A DNA stretch of 64,000 nucleotides. Source: Achromobacter pestifer. GTDB lineage: Bacteria; Pseudomonadota; Gammaproteobacteria; Burkholderiales; Burkholderiaceae_B. The DNA is taken from assembly GCF_013267355.1 (NCBI RefSeq), contig NZ_CP053985.1:1054001-1118000 (forward strand). Reading direction: 5' to 3'. How positions within the stretch are numbered: position 1 is the first letter of the stretch; every line of letters begins with the position of its first letter. Below are positions 6,904-19,357 of this stretch, piece by piece. Made by a program: the position numbers and the translations under genes. The notes below the pieces were generated by a model. The model was not told the DNA's origin. It saw only the letters and a program-made list of their open reading frames with translations, and did not search any database.

Positions 6904-9900
6904 ATGCCTGCTCCCAGTCTGATGCCAGCCCCCTCCGCCCCCGCCACATTCGCGCCTCCCGTGCCCGCCACGGCCCCCACCCTGTCCGCGCTGAAGGCCG
7001 GCGCGCGCTATGCCCAACCGCGTCCGCCGGGGTCCGGCGACGCCTGGTTGCTGGCGGATCTGGCGCGGCAGGCTTCTGCGCCGCTGGTCATCCTGACGGC
7101 CGAGCCCGTCGAGGCTCAGCGTCTGGCCGAGGAGATCCAGCTGTTCGCCCCGGACCTGCGGGTGCGCCAGCTGCCCGACTGGGAAACGCTGCCCTACGAC
7201 GCCTTCTCGCCGCATCAGGACCTGATTTCGGAACGCCTGCACACGCTGCATTCGCTGATGACCAAGTCAGTGGACGTGCTGACGGTGCCGGTCACCACCG
7301 CGCTGTACCGGCTGGCGCCGCCCTCGTTCCTGGCGGCCTACACCTTTTCCTTCAAGCAGAAGGACAAGCTCAACGAAGCCGCGCTGCGCGCCCAGCTGAC
7401 CCTGGCCAACTACAACCACGTCACCCAGGTGACGGCGCCGGGCGAGTTCTGCCTGCGCGGCGGCCTGATCGACCTGTTCCCCATGGGTTCGGTGGTGCCC
7501 TACCGCCTGGACCTGTTCGACGACGAAATCGAGACCATCCGCAGCTTCGACGTGGACACGCAGCGCAGCCTGTACCCGGTGCGCGAAGTGCAGCTGCTGC
7601 CCGGCCGCGAATTCCCGATGGACGAAGACGCGCGCAACCGCTTCCGGGCGCGCTTCCGTGAAGTCTTCGAAGGCGACCCTTCCCGCGCGCTGCCCTACAA
7701 GGACATCGGCAACGGCATTCCGTTTGCCGGCGTCGAATACTACCTGCCGCTCTTCTTCGAGGAAACGGCGACGCTGTTCGACTACCTGACGCAAGGCACG
7801 GTCACCGTCACGGTGGGCGACATCGACGACGCCATCCAGCGCTTCAACCAGGACACGTCCAGCCGCTACGGCTTCCTGAAGAGCGACCGTGAACGGCCGG
7901 TGCTGCCTCCGTCGGAACTGTTCCTGGACAACGAGACGCTCTACGCCCGGTTGAAGGACTTCCGCCGGCTGTCGCTCACCGCCGGCCAGCCGCATCCCGA
8001 CTTCCGCGCAGCTCCCGACGTAAGCGTGGCCCGGCGCGCCGAGGATCCCATCGCCAAGCTGCGCGCGCTGGTGCAGGCAGGCCAGACCCGCGTGCTGCTG
8101 TGCGCCGACTCCGCCGGCCGGCGCGAGACCCTGGTGCAGATGCTGAATGAATTCGGCGTCACGCCGGACGCGCAGCCCGACACCATCGAGGCTTTCCTGG
8201 CGTCGGAGGCCCATTTCGGCATCGTCGCGGCGCCGCTTTCCACCGGTTTCGGGCTGCCCCAGGCCAATCTGGCCTTCCTCACCGAAAACGACCTGTACCC
8301 CGGGCTGGCCACCACCGGCCGCCGCGGCAAGCGCGACCAGGAACGCGCCAGCAACGTCGAAGCCATGGTGCGCGACCTGTCCGAGCTGCGCGCCGGCGAC
8401 CCCGTCGTGCATGCGCAGCACGGCATCGGCCGCTACCACGGCCTGGTCAACATGGACATGGGCGAAGGCGGGATGGAATTCCTCCATCTCGAATACGCCA
8501 ACGGCAGCACGCTGTACGTGCCGGTGTCGCAGCTGCATGTGATCGCCCGCTACAGCGGCGCCGATCCGGAGGCCGCCCCCCTGCATCAGCTGGGTTCCGG
8601 ACAATGGGACAAGGCGCGCCGCAAGGCCGCCCGCCAGGTCCGAGATACCGCCGCCGAGCTGTTGGCCCTGTATGCCCAGCGCGCGGCGCGCGAGGGTTTC
8701 GCCTTCAACCTGCCGCTCAACGACTACCAGGCCTTCGCCGAAGGCTTCGGCTTCGAGGAAACGGTCGACCAGGCAGCCGCCATCGAGGCCGTCATCGCCG
8801 ACATGACCTCCGGCCGGCCCATGGACCGCCTGGTCTGCGGCGACGTGGGCTTCGGCAAGACCGAGGTCGCCCTGCGCGCCGCCTTCCTGGCCGTGGCCAA
8901 CGGCAAGCAGGTCGCCCTGCTCTGCCCCACCACGCTGCTGGCCGAGCAGCACGCGCAGACCTTCTCCGACCGCTTCGCCGATTGGCCCGTGAAAGTGGTG
9001 GAACTGTCCCGTTTCCGCTCTGCCAAGGAAGTCGCCGCCGCCGTCGAAGGCATCAACGACGGCCGCGTCGACATCGTCATCGGCACCCACAAGATCCTGT
9101 CCAAGGACGTGCAGTTCAAGCGGCTGGGCCTGGTCATCATCGACGAGGAACACCGCTTCGGCGTGCGCCAGAAGGAAACGCTGAAGGCGCTGCGCGCCGA
9201 GGTCGACGTGCTGACGCTGACGGCCACGCCGATCCCGCGCACGCTGGGCATGTCGCTGGAAGGCATACGCGACTTCTCCGTCATCGCCACCGCGCCGCAG
9301 AAGCGCCTGGCCATCAAGACCTTCGTGCGGCGCGAGGATGGCAGCACTCTGCGCGAAGCGCTCTTGCGCGAACTCAAGCGCGGCGGCCAGTGCTATTTCC
9401 TGCACAACGAGGTCGAGACCATCCACAACCGCCGCGCCCGCCTGGAAGAGCTGGTGCCCGAGGCCCGCATCGCCGTGGCCCACGGCCAGATGCCCGAGCG
9501 CGAGCTGGAACAGGTCATGAAGGGCTTCTACCAGCAGCGCTACAACGTGCTGTTGTGCACCACCATCATCGAGACGGGCATCGACGTACCCAGCGCCAAC
9601 ACCATCGTGATCCACCGGGCCGACCGCTTCGGGCTGGCCCAGTTGCACCAGCTGCGCGGCCGGGTCGGGCGCTCGCACCACCAGGCCTACGCCTACCTGC
9701 TGACGCCCGGCGAAGACGCCATCACCAACAACGCCAAGAAGCGCCTGGAAGCCATCCAGGCCATGGAAGAGCTCGGCTCCGGCTTCTACCTGGCCATGCA
9801 CGACCTGGAGATCCGGGGTACCGGCGAGGTGCTGGGCGATTCGCAGTCCGGCAATATTCAGGAGGTGGGCTTCTCGATGTACAACGAGATGCTCAACGAG

Positions 9901-10386
9901 GCGGTGCGCGCGCTGCGCGCCGGCGAAGAGCCCGACCTGGACGCCCCCTTCAACCTGGCCTGTGAAGTCAACCTGCACGCCCCGGCGCTGCTGCCGTCCG
10001 ACTATTGCGCCGACGTCCACGCCCGCCTGGGCATCTACAAGCGCCTGGCGCACGCCGCGGACGAAGACGACCTGATCCACATCCAGGAAGAACTGATCGA
10101 CCGCTTCGGCAAGCTGCCGGAGGCCGCCCAGACGCTGCTCGCCACGCATCGCCTGCGCCTGGCCGCCCAGCCCCTGGGCATCGTCAAGATCGACGCCAGC
10201 GAAACCCAGGCGCTGCTGCAATTCGGCCCCAAGACCTCGGTCGACCCGGCCAAGATCATCGAACTGGTGCAGCGCCAGCGCCACATCAAACTGGCGGGAC
10301 AGGATAAATTGCGGGTTGAGATCAAGGCCGCGCAGATCCCGGCCCGCGCCGACGCCGTGCGCGCCGTGCTGCGCGCTCTGAAGTAA
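6904..10386 (+). CDS. mfd: Transcription-repair coupling factor Mfd
   Basis: About 1160 residues, the usual length. Mfd releases RNA polymerase stalled at DNA damage and recruits UvrA. In order it has the UvrB-like N-terminal module, the RNA-polymerase-interacting domain (from about 498: DPVVHAQHGIGRY), the helicase core with Walker A GDVGFGKT (about 645) and the DEEH box (about 747), then TATPIPRTL, the second RecA lobe with QLRGRVGRS, and the C-terminal TRCF domain. A TTG at 6901 and an ATG at 6922 are alternative starts. No Shine-Dalgarno is visible, in line with a possible leaderless message. Confidence 0.97.
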   Translation: MPAPSLMPAPSAPATFAPPVPATAPTLSALKAGARYAQPRPPGSGDAWLLADLARQASAPLVILTAEPVEAQRLAEEIQLFAPDLRVRQLPDWETLPYDAFSPHQDLISERLHTLHSLMTKSVDVLTVPVTTALYRLAPPSFLAAYTFSFKQKDKLNEAALRAQLTLANYNHVTQVTAPGEFCLRGGLIDLFPMGSVVPYRLDLFDDEIETIRSFDVDTQRSLYPVREVQLLPGREFPMDEDARNRFRARFREVFEGDPSRALPYKDIGNGIPFAGVEYYLPLFFEETATLFDYLTQGTVTVTVGDIDDAIQRFNQDTSSRYGFLKSDRERPVLPPSELFLDNETLYARLKDFRRLSLTAGQPHPDFRAAPDVSVARRAEDPIAKLRALVQAGQTRVLLCADSAGRRETLVQMLNEFGVTPDAQPDTIEAFLASEAHFGIVAAPLSTGFGLPQANLAFLTENDLYPGLATTGRRGKRDQERASNVEAMVRDLSELRAGDPVVHAQHGIGRYHGLVNMDMGEGGMEFLHLEYANGSTLYVPVSQLHVIARYSGADPEAAPLHQLGSGQWDKARRKAARQVRDTAAELLALYAQRAAREGFAFNLPLNDYQAFAEGFGFEETVDQAAAIEAVIADMTSGRPMDRLVCGDVGFGKTEVALRAAFLAVANGKQVALLCPTTLLAEQHAQTFSDRFADWPVKVVELSRFRSAKEVAAAVEGINDGRVDIVIGTHKILSKDVQFKRLGLVIIDEEHRFGVRQKETLKALRAEVDVLTLTATPIPRTLGMSLEGIRDFSVIATAPQKRLAIKTFVRREDGSTLREALLRELKRGGQCYFLHNEVETIHNRRARLEELVPEARIAVAHGQMPERELEQVMKGFYQQRYNVLLCTTIIETGIDVPSANTIVIHRADRFGLAQLHQLRGRVGRSHHQAYAYLLTPGEDAITNNAKKRLEAIQAMEELGSGFYLAMHDLEIRGTGEVLGDSQSGNIQEVGFSMYNEMLNEAVRALRAGEEPDLDAPFNLACEVNLHAPALLPSDYCADVHARLGIYKRLAHAADEDDLIHIQEELIDRFGKLPEAAQTLLATHRLRLAAQPLGIVKIDASETQALLQFGPKTSVDPAKIIELVQRQRHIKLAGQDKLRVEIKAAQIPARADAVRAVLRALK

Positions 10387-10408
10387 CCGTCAAACCACAC
10401 TGATTTTT

Positions 10409-11266
10409 ATGACTACCCATCACCTTGTCATCCAATCCCCCGGCCTGACCGTGGAACACGCGGAACAGCTGGCAGCCCTGGCCCAGGCGCAAGGCGTGGC
10501 GCGCATCAGCGCCACCGCCGCCCGCCTGCTCGACGTGCAGCACGACGCCGCCACCCGCGCCGAAGTCGTGGGCTGGGCCGAGCGCCATGGCGTCGACACC
10601 GCCTTCCTGCCCGCCGGCCTGAAGCTGTCGGAGTGCAAGGTGCTGGCGATGGACATGGATTCCACGCTGATCAACATCGAATGCATCGACGAGATCGCTG
10701 GCGTGGCGGGCCTGAAGGACAAGGTCTCCGAAATCACCGAGGCCGCCATGCGCGGCGAAATCAAGGATTTCTCCGAAAGCCTGCGGCGCCGCGTCGCCCT
10801 GCTCGAAGGCGTGCCCGCCGACGCGCTGGAACAGGTCTACACGGACAAGCTGCGCCTGAATCCCGGCGCCGAACGCCTGATCTCCACGGCCCAGGCCGCC
10901 GGCATCAAGGTGCTGCTGGTCTCCGGCGGCTTCACCTTCTTCACGGAACGCCTGCGCCAGCGCCTGAACCTGGACAGCGCGCATGCCAACACCCTGGAAA
11001 TCGCCAACGGCGTGCTGACCGGCAAGGTCATCGGTGACATCCTCGACGCCGACGCCAAGGAAGCCCACCTGCGCGAGTTCGCCCGCCAGCACGGCGCCGC
11101 CCAGGAGCAGATCATCGCCATGGGCGACGGCGCCAACGACCTGAAGATGCTGGGCATCGCCGGCTTCCCGGTCGCCTACCACGCCAAGCCGCTGGTGCGT
11201 CAGCAGACGCGCTACGCGCTCAACGTGTCGGGGCTGGACGGGGTGTTGAACTGGTTCGAAAGCTGA
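10409..11266 (+). CDS. serB: Phosphoserine phosphatase SerB
   Basis: A 285-residue HAD-superfamily enzyme that dephosphorylates O-phosphoserine in the last step of serine synthesis. The nucleophile motif is D82-M-D84-S-T. Motif II lies in LLVSGGFTFF and motif IV in MGDGANDLKML. The N-terminal 70 residues are the ACT-like regulatory part seen in longer SerB proteins. It follows mfd after 22 bases and is closed by an intrinsic terminator. Confidence 0.96.
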   Translation: MTTHHLVIQSPGLTVEHAEQLAALAQAQGVARISATAARLLDVQHDAATRAEVVGWAERHGVDTAFLPAGLKLSECKVLAMDMDSTLINIECIDEIAGVAGLKDKVSEITEAAMRGEIKDFSESLRRRVALLEGVPADALEQVYTDKLRLNPGAERLISTAQAAGIKVLLVSGGFTFFTERLRQRLNLDSAHANTLEIANGVLTGKVIGDILDADAKEAHLREFARQHGAAQEQIIAMGDGANDLKMLGIAGFPVAYHAKPLVRQQTRYALNVSGLDGVLNWFES

Positions 11267-11315
11267 TCGCGCCACAGCCGGCGCCTGTGCCAGAGCCCGG
11301 CTCCCGGGCATGAAA

Positions 11316-11340
11316 AAAGCCACCTCGCGGTGGCTTTCTT
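11316..11340. terminator. Bidirectional intrinsic terminator after serB
   Basis: The stem GCCACC (11319-11324) with GGTGGC (11329-11334) and a TCGC loop extends by A-T pairs. TTTCTT follows on the plus strand and an A run precedes it. It serves serB and the convergent siderophore receptor that ends at 11356. Confidence 0.88.
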
Positions 11341-11355
11341 CATTGCATCAGAATA

Positions 11356-13632
11356 TCAGTACCGCACGCGCAGCGAGAGCAGCGCCGCCCGGCCCGTGCC
11401 CAGCGCCGCGTAGTGCGCCGCATAGGCCTTGGTGTAGTACGTTTCGTCGAAAATGTTCAGCACGTTCAACTGAGCCGACATGTGGTCGTTGAATTCGTAG
11501 GCGGCCATGGCGTCGAAGCGCCAGTAGGAAGGCACCCAGCGCGCCTTGGGCGTGCCGTCGGCGTTCTTGGTCGCGTCCGAATTGCCGTACACCTTGTCCA
11601 CGTAGTAGGCGCCGCCGCCGACCGTCAGCTTGGGCAGCACCTTGTAGGTGGTCCACAGGCTGAAGGCGTTGCGCGGGGTGTTGGGCAGGTCCTGGCCCAC
11701 GGCGCCGCTGTTGTAGGCGCCCTTGGTCATTTCGCTGTCCATGAAGGTGTAGCCGCCGAACACGTTCCACTTGGGCGTGATGCTGCCCGAGAAGCCCAGT
11801 TCGATGCCGCGCACCTTGGCTTCGCCGACTTGCGCGGTCTCGGTGGCCGAAACGGCGACGCTGGTGTTCTTGCGGATGTCCTGGAAGGCGGCCGCCGACA
11901 GCGTCAGGCGGTCATCGAACACCTGCCACTTCGTGCCCAGTTCCACCGTGCGGCTCTTTTCCGGCTCGAGCGACTGGCTCGTGACCGACACGGCGTCGCT
12001 GATCGCGCTGGAGGCGATGGCCGACGGCGTGGAAGAGGTGCCGTAGGTGGCGTAAATGGTGCCGTTCGGCGCCGGCTTGTAGGCCACGCCGACCTGGTAG
12101 TTGAAGAGATTGTCCTCGCGGCTGGTGCTGTAGAACGCCGGGGTGCTGGCCGGGTCGTTGCGGCCCTTGGCGATGTTGCTGCCGCTGGTGCGGTAGTTGT
12201 CCCAGCGCAGGCCCAGGCTGGCTTGCCATTGCTCGTTGAACTTGATCGTGTCGAAGCCGTAGAGCGCGACCGTATCCGTGTTGTAGCGCGCCGGATTGTT
12301 GTTGCGCTGCAGATGGCCAGGATAGTAGGTGCCCGGATCCGGATCCCACAGCGATGCGCAAAGGGCCGGATTGGCGTAGGTGTTCTTGCCGTTGGCCGTG
12401 CCGGTCACGCAGCCGCTGGTGCCGGCGGGAACGCCCGACTCGGTGTAGCTGTCCTTGTCCTGCTTGATGTTGCTGTACTCGAAGCCCAGGTCGAACGAGT
12501 GCTTCAGGCTGCCGGTATCGAATTCGCCCGTCAGGTTGGTCTGGTTCGCGAAGCTCTTGGTGACGTAGTAGCCCGACTTGAGCGCGCGGTACACCAGGCC
12601 ATTCGGGATATTGCCCTTGCTGTCGTCAGGATTGGTCGCAGCGAAATCGGTCGTTCCGCGGCCATAGCGCGTCACGTTGCGCAGCTGCAGCTTGTCCGAG
12701 AAATCGTGCTGGAAGTCCACGGTCGCGACATCGTCGCGGGTCTTCATGAAATCGCGGCCCTTCAAGCCATAGAAGCTCTTGCGGCTCACGCCCATGGTCT
12801 CCGTCACCGGCTGGCCCGTCTTCGGGTCATACGGGATGGAGTAATCCGGCATGCTGTCGTCTTGGTAGTGGTAGTAGCTCAGCGTGATGCGCGTCGGCGT
12901 GCCCACGCCCAAGGTCAGCGAGGGCGCCACGCCCCAGCGCTCGAAGTCCACCGCGTCGTCGCGGCCGGGCGCGTCGCCCTTGTTGCCCATGACGTTCAGG
13001 CGGAACGCGGCCTTGTCGGCCAGGCGCCAGTTGCTGTCGATCGTCGCGCGGTAGTTGCTGTCCGTGCCGATCTGCGCCGTGGCTTCGGTGAAGTCGGTGG
13101 CCTTGGGCGTCTTGCTGACCATGTTGATACTGCCGCCCGCGCCGCCGCGGCCCGAATAGACCGAGTCGGGGCCCTTGATGACTTCGACCTGTTCCAGGTT
13201 GAAGGTATCGCGCACCTGCGTGCTGGAATCGCGTATGCCGTCCAGGAAAATGCTGCCGGCCGAGTTCTGGCCGCGGATGATGGGCAAGTCGCCGCCCGGG
13301 CGGCCGCCTTCGCCCGCGCCGAACGTGATGCCGGGCGAGTTGCGCAGCACATCCTGCAGCGTCGACGCGGCCTGATCCTGGATCACCTGCTTCGGCACGA
13401 CTTGCACCGTGCGCGGGGTGTCCAGCAGGGGCGCCGTGAACTTGGGCGACTGCGCCGTAGAGGTCTGGTACGACGACCCCTCACCCTCCACGCGCACGGG
13501 CGCAAGTTGCGTCACGCCCGAATCCGCGGATTGGGCGGCGGCGTACGGGCTGATGAACAGCGCGGGGGCCGCGATCGCGGCGGCCAGGGAGGTCGTGAGC
13601 GTATTCAGCGAATACGTATCTTGGGGCTTCAA
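11356..13632 (-). CDS. TonB-dependent siderophore receptor
   Basis: An outer-membrane receptor of about 758 residues. A signal peptide (hydrophobic stretch around LAAAIAAPALF, AAAQ cleavage site) is followed by the plug domain, with TPRTVQVVPKQ, a GRGGAGGSINMV loop and IRGQNSAGSIFLDG, then a 22-strand barrel ending in the terminal aromatic SLRVRY. The C-terminus resembles the Fiu/PiuA catecholate receptors; the ligand is not certain. I place the start at a TTG (13632), because GGAGAAG (13644-13638) precedes it by five bases and the signal peptide then begins normally. The frame is open to a GTG at 13731, but that would add 33 residues before the signal and put a Fur-like site inside the gene. 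Confidence 0.88.
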   Translation of the reverse strand: MKPQDTYSLNTLTTSLAAAIAAPALFISPYAAAQSADSGVTQLAPVRVEGEGSSYQTSTAQSPKFTAPLLDTPRTVQVVPKQVIQDQAASTLQDVLRNSPGITFGAGEGGRPGGDLPIIRGQNSAGSIFLDGIRDSSTQVRDTFNLEQVEVIKGPDSVYSGRGGAGGSINMVSKTPKATDFTEATAQIGTDSNYRATIDSNWRLADKAAFRLNVMGNKGDAPGRDDAVDFERWGVAPSLTLGVGTPTRITLSYYHYQDDSMPDYSIPYDPKTGQPVTETMGVSRKSFYGLKGRDFMKTRDDVATVDFQHDFSDKLQLRNVTRYGRGTTDFAATNPDDSKGNIPNGLVYRALKSGYYVTKSFANQTNLTGEFDTGSLKHSFDLGFEYSNIKQDKDSYTESGVPAGTSGCVTGTANGKNTYANPALCASLWDPDPGTYYPGHLQRNNNPARYNTDTVALYGFDTIKFNEQWQASLGLRWDNYRTSGSNIAKGRNDPASTPAFYSTSREDNLFNYQVGVAYKPAPNGTIYATYGTSSTPSAIASSAISDAVSVTSQSLEPEKSRTVELGTKWQVFDDRLTLSAAAFQDIRKNTSVAVSATETAQVGEAKVRGIELGFSGSITPKWNVFGGYTFMDSEMTKGAYNSGAVGQDLPNTPRNAFSLWTTYKVLPKLTVGGGAYYVDKVYGNSDATKNADGTPKARWVPSYWRFDAMAAYEFNDHMSAQLNVLNIFDETYYTKAYAAHYAALGTGRAALLSLRVRY

Positions 13633-13648
13633 ACCAGCTTCTCCGAAT

Positions 13649-13667
13649 GTGAATAGCAACGATTCTT
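13649..13667 (-). promoter_or_regulatory. Fur-box-like site before the siderophore receptor
   Basis: On the minus strand the 19 bases read AAGAATCGTTGCTATTCAC. The GAAT-N7-ATTC symmetry and the GAATCGTT core resemble Fur boxes. It lies just upstream of the ribosome binding site proposed for the receptor, as expected for iron-repressed uptake. Confidence 0.5.
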
Positions 13668-13915
13668 GTTTTTCTACCGGTTGCGATTGTGAACTCGAGG
13701 GCTGAACGGAACCTGAAAAATGGCTTTTCACTCACATAAAGGGAAAAAAAACAACACTCAATACTTATAGGGACATACCGAACTTCCGCGCGGCGCGGCA
13801 AGCCGCTCCAGGGTGCACTTCCGCACCGACCGCCACGCCCCGGAATGCCCCCGGAGACGCCGGCAAGGCCGCCTGGGACGCTGGATCGCATGGGGGAAAG
13901 CATTCCCATGTCGGC
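13668..13915. other. Intergenic region upstream of the siderophore receptor
   Basis: About 250 bases between the receptor leader and the nuo terminator. An AT-rich stretch near 13730-13775 (A8 run at 13743-13750) could hold the promoter. One weak pairing on the minus strand is TTGAGT, a 17-base spacer and TATGTG. The rest is GC-rich without a convincing gene. Confidence 0.4.
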
Positions 13916-13943
13916 AAAAAAAAACGCCCCACAGGGCGTTTTT
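13916..13943 (-). terminator. Intrinsic terminator of the nuo operon
   Basis: The stem AAAAACGCCC (13920-13929) with GGGCGTTTTT (13934-13943) has a 4-base loop. On the minus strand the stem is followed by nine T (complement of A 13916-13924). It lies 22 bases behind the last gene of the nuo cluster. Confidence 0.92.
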
Positions 13944-13964
13944 CATGGATGAACCGGGCTGCCT

Positions 13965-14294
13965 TCAGGCACGCAGCCGGGGGTGCCGCTTGAACAGATA
14001 CCGGTACACGAACCCCGGATAAGCCAGCACCAGGTACAGGCTCAGGGTGATCGCGTAGAACTCCCAAGTCTGGGAAAAGCGGTTGCCCAGCGTGGATTCG
14101 AACGCGAAACCGAGCGCACCGACGATGCCGTAGAACACCAGCACTTCGATCAGGCGCATCCAGAACGGCTTGACTGCCGCCACCCCGCCCTGCTTCCAGG
14201 GCATGACGGCGAACACCCGTTCCGTCAGAAACGGGAGATTCGCGCTGACCAGGGCCAGCGCGATCAGCAGCCATACCGCCAGAGTCTGGTTCAT
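13965..14294 (-). CDS. DUF2818 family inner-membrane protein
   Basis: A 109-residue protein with three predicted membrane helices (about residues 5-20, 46-64 and 78-97) and a basic C-terminus (FKRHPRLRA). I recall this family as a regular downstream neighbour of nuoN in beta-proteobacteria; its function is unknown. It sits 15 bases behind nuoN and before the operon terminator, so it is co-transcribed with complex I genes. An accessory or assembly role is inference from position only. Confidence 0.85.
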   Translation of the reverse strand: MNQTLAVWLLIALALVSANLPFLTERVFAVMPWKQGGVAAVKPFWMRLIEVLVFYGIVGALGFAFESTLGNRFSQTWEFYAITLSLYLVLAYPGFVYRYLFKRHPRLRA

Positions 14295-14309
14295 GGCCCC
14301 GTTTTCCGC

Positions 14310-15794
14310 TTACAGGCTGAGCGAGCTGCGGATGGCCTGCACGCACAGCGCCATCAGGCCACCCGGCAAGATGCCCAGGATCAGGATCAGCGCGCCGTTG
14401 ACCGACAGCACGCCGCGCTGGCCGCAGGTGGCAACCATCGGCGCGGCATCGGCGGCCGGTTCGTCGAAGTACACGACCTTGACCACGCGCAGGTAGTAGA
14501 ACGCGCCGATCAGCGAGAACATCACCGCGATCACGGCCAGGGTCACGTGGCCGGCGCTGATCAGCGCCTGCAGCACGGCCAGCTTGGCGTAGAAGCCCAC
14601 CAGCGGCGGGATGCCCGCCAGCGAGAACATCAGCAGCAGCACGATGGCGGCATGCCACGGGCTGCGGCGGTTCAGGCCCTTCAGGTCGTCGATGTGCTCG
14701 CACTCGAAGCCTTGGCGCGACAGCAGCAGCACGATGCCGAAGCTGGCCAGCGTGGTCAGCACGTAGGTCAGCATGTAGAACAGCGAGGCGCCGTAGGCGG
14801 CCGACGACAGTTCCGGCTTGCCCGCAACCGAGCCCGACATCAGGCCCAGCAGCACGAAGCCCATGTGCGAGATGGTCGAGTAGGCCAGCATGCGCTTGAA
14901 GTTGGTCTGCGCAATGGCGGTCAGGTTGCCGATGGCCAGCGACAGCACCGCCAGGATCATCAGCATCGGCTGCCAGTCGGCGGCCAGGCCATGCAGGCCA
15001 TCGACCAGCAAGCGCAGCGTGATGGCGAAGGCGGCCAGCTTGGGCGCGGCGCCCAGGATCAGGGTCACGGCCGTGGGCGCCCCCTGATAGACGTCGGGAA
15101 CCCACATGTGGAACGGCACGGCGCCAAGCTTGAACGCCAGGCCCGACACCAGGAACACGATGCCGAACACCAGGGCCAGCTTCTCGGCCTTGCCCGCGGC
15201 GATGACCTTGGATACCTCAGCCAGATCCAGGTGCCCGGTGGCGCCGTAGATCATGGACATGCCATACAGCAGGAAGCCCGAGGCCAGCGCGCCCAGCACG
15301 AAGTACTTCATGGCGGCTTCGGTGGCCACGACGTTGTCGCGGCGCAGCGCGATCAAGGCGTACAGCGCCAGCGACATCAGCTCCAGGCCCAGGTAGATCG
15401 AGATCAGGTTCCCGGAGGAGATCATGACCATCTGGCCCAGCAATGCGAACAGCGTCAGGACGTAGAGCTCGCCGCCACGCATCATGTCGCGCACTTGCGC
15501 GTAGACGCGGCCGTACACCAGGGTCGCGGCGACCGCGATGTAGGACGCGATCTTGAGCAGATGCGACAGTTCGTCGGTGACGTACAGGCCGTTGAAGGTC
15601 GAGCCGGCGACGCCGTTCTTCCATTGCAGGGCCGACACCACGGTCAGCACGCCCAATGCAAGCATGGTCAGCAGAAACGTCGGCTTGCGCTCGGGGTGAT
15701 TGCTGACCGCGTCGACGAGCAGGATAGCCAGGCCGAAAACCAGCAGAAGGATTTCCGGTGTCGCCAGGGCGAAATCGATTTGGGATTGCATCAT
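14310..15794 (-). CDS. nuoN: NADH-quinone oxidoreductase subunit N
   Basis: A 494-residue, 14-helix Mrp-antiporter-like subunit of the membrane arm of complex I. It is one of three proton-pumping modules. The family segment around [21 protein letters not shown] with its buried lysine is present, and [15 protein letters not shown] marks the second half. A second ATG follows at 15791. It is the last nuo subunit gene and lies nine bases behind nuoM. Confidence 0.97.
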   Translation of the reverse strand: MMQSQIDFALATPEILLLVFGLAILLVDAVSNHPERKPTFLLTMLALGVLTVVSALQWKNGVAGSTFNGLYVTDELSHLLKIASYIAVAATLVYGRVYAQVRDMMRGGELYVLTLFALLGQMVMISSGNLISIYLGLELMSLALYALIALRRDNVVATEAAMKYFVLGALASGFLLYGMSMIYGATGHLDLAEVSKVIAAGKAEKLALVFGIVFLVSGLAFKLGAVPFHMWVPDVYQGAPTAVTLILGAAPKLAAFAITLRLLVDGLHGLAADWQPMLMILAVLSLAIGNLTAIAQTNFKRMLAYSTISHMGFVLLGLMSGSVAGKPELSSAAYGASLFYMLTYVLTTLASFGIVLLLSRQGFECEHIDDLKGLNRRSPWHAAIVLLLMFSLAGIPPLVGFYAKLAVLQALISAGHVTLAVIAVMFSLIGAFYYLRVVKVVYFDEPAADAAPMVATCGQRGVLSVNGALILILGILPGGLMALCVQAIRSSLSL

Positions 15795-15803
15795 TGTCTT
15801 GTC

Positions 15804-17302
15804 TTACAGTTTCGAGACGGCAACGTGTTGCAGCAGGGCCTCCACCGAAACGTGCATCACGTCGGTGAAGGGCTTGGGATAGATCCCCATGTACAACACG
15901 GCGATCGCCATCACGCCAAGAATCACAAACTCGCGGCGGTTGATATCGGTCAGCTCGCGCACGTGATCATTGGCGACGTCGCCCAGGACCACGCGCTTGA
16001 CCATCCACAGCGAGTACGAAGCGCCCAGGATCAGGGCGGTAGCCGCCAGCAGACCGATCCAGAAGTTGTGCTCGACCGCGCCCATGATCACCATGAACTC
16101 GCCGACGAAACCGCTGGTGGCCGGCAGGCCGCTGTTGGCCATCGAGAACAGGATGAAGAAGGTCGCGAACCGCGGCATGACGTTGACCACGCCGCCGTAG
16201 TCGGCGATGCGGCGCGAGTGCATGCGGTCATAGAGCACGCCGATACACATGAACATGGCGCCGGACACGAAGCCGTGGGAGATCATCTGCACGATGGCGC
16301 CTTCGACGCCGGCCGTGTTGAAGATGAAGAAGCCCAGCGTCACGAAGCCCATGTGGGCAACCGACGAATAAGCCACCAGCTTCTTCATGTCGTCCTGGAC
16401 GATCGCGACCAGGCCGATGTAGATCACGGCGATCAGCGACAGCGTGATCATCATGCCGGCCAGGCTGTGCGAGGCATCGGGAGCGATCGGCAGCGAGAAG
16501 CGCAGGAAACCGTAGGCGCCCAGCTTCAGCATGATCGCGGCCAGCACGATGGAGCCGCCCGTGGGGGCTTCGACGTGGGCGTCGGGCAACCACGTGTGCA
16601 CCGGCCACATCGGCACCTTGACGGCGAAAGCCGCCAGCAAGGCCACGAAGATCAGGATCTGCGGGGTGTAGCCCAGCTTGGTCTGCTGCCAGGTCAGGAT
16701 GTCGAACGAACCGCCCGACACGTTCCACAGGTACACGAAGGCGACCAGCGTCAGCAGCGAGCCCATCAGCGTGTACAGGAAGAACTTGAACGCTGCATAC
16801 ACGCGGTTCGGACCGCCCCAGACACCGATGATGATGTACATCGGGATCAGCGTGGCTTCGAAGAACACGTAGAACAGCATGCCGTCCAGCGCGCAGAACA
16901 CGCCCACCATCAGACCCGACAGGATCAGGAAGGCGGCCATGTACTGGGCCACGCGGCTGGTGATCACTTCCCAGCCGGCCAGCACCACGATGATGGTGAT
17001 GAAGGCGGTCAGGAGCACGAACCACATCGAGATGCCGTCGATGCCCAGGTGGTAGTTGACGTTGAAGGCCTCGATCCAGGAGGTCTTCTCCACGAACTGC
17101 ATGGCAGCCGTGGAAGAGTCGAAACCGGTGTACAGCGGGATCGTGACGAGGAAACCGGCGATTGCGCCGACGAGCGACAGGCCGCGCGTCAGGCCGGGAC
17201 GGTCGTCACGGCCCACCGCCAGCACCAGCAGGCCGAATACGATCGGGACAAAGATCGCAAGCGTGAGCCAGGGGAAAGTGTTGGATGCCATCTCGCTTGC
17301 CA

Positions 17303-17306
<4 letters not shown>
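15804..17306 (-). CDS. nuoM: NADH-quinone oxidoreductase subunit M
   Basis: A 500-residue antiporter-like pump subunit of the complex I membrane arm. It shows the conserved lysine region AFAVKVPMWPVHTWLPDAH and the second-half motif KKLVAYSSVAHMGF. The ATG at 17306 overlaps the nuoL stop as ATGA, so translation is coupled. ATGs at 17303 and 17291 are alternatives. The frame is open far upstream into nuoL, but that extension is Arg/His-rich noise. Confidence 0.97.
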
Positions 17307-19339
<2,033 letters not shown>

Positions 19340-19357
19340 TTTCTTCCAATACCCCGT

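Noticed and set aside
7267..10284. About 1000-codon minus-strand open frame opposite mfd
   Set aside because: Low-complexity Gly/Val/Gln/Asp composition with no motifs; mfd on the plus strand is a full-length, unmistakable gene.
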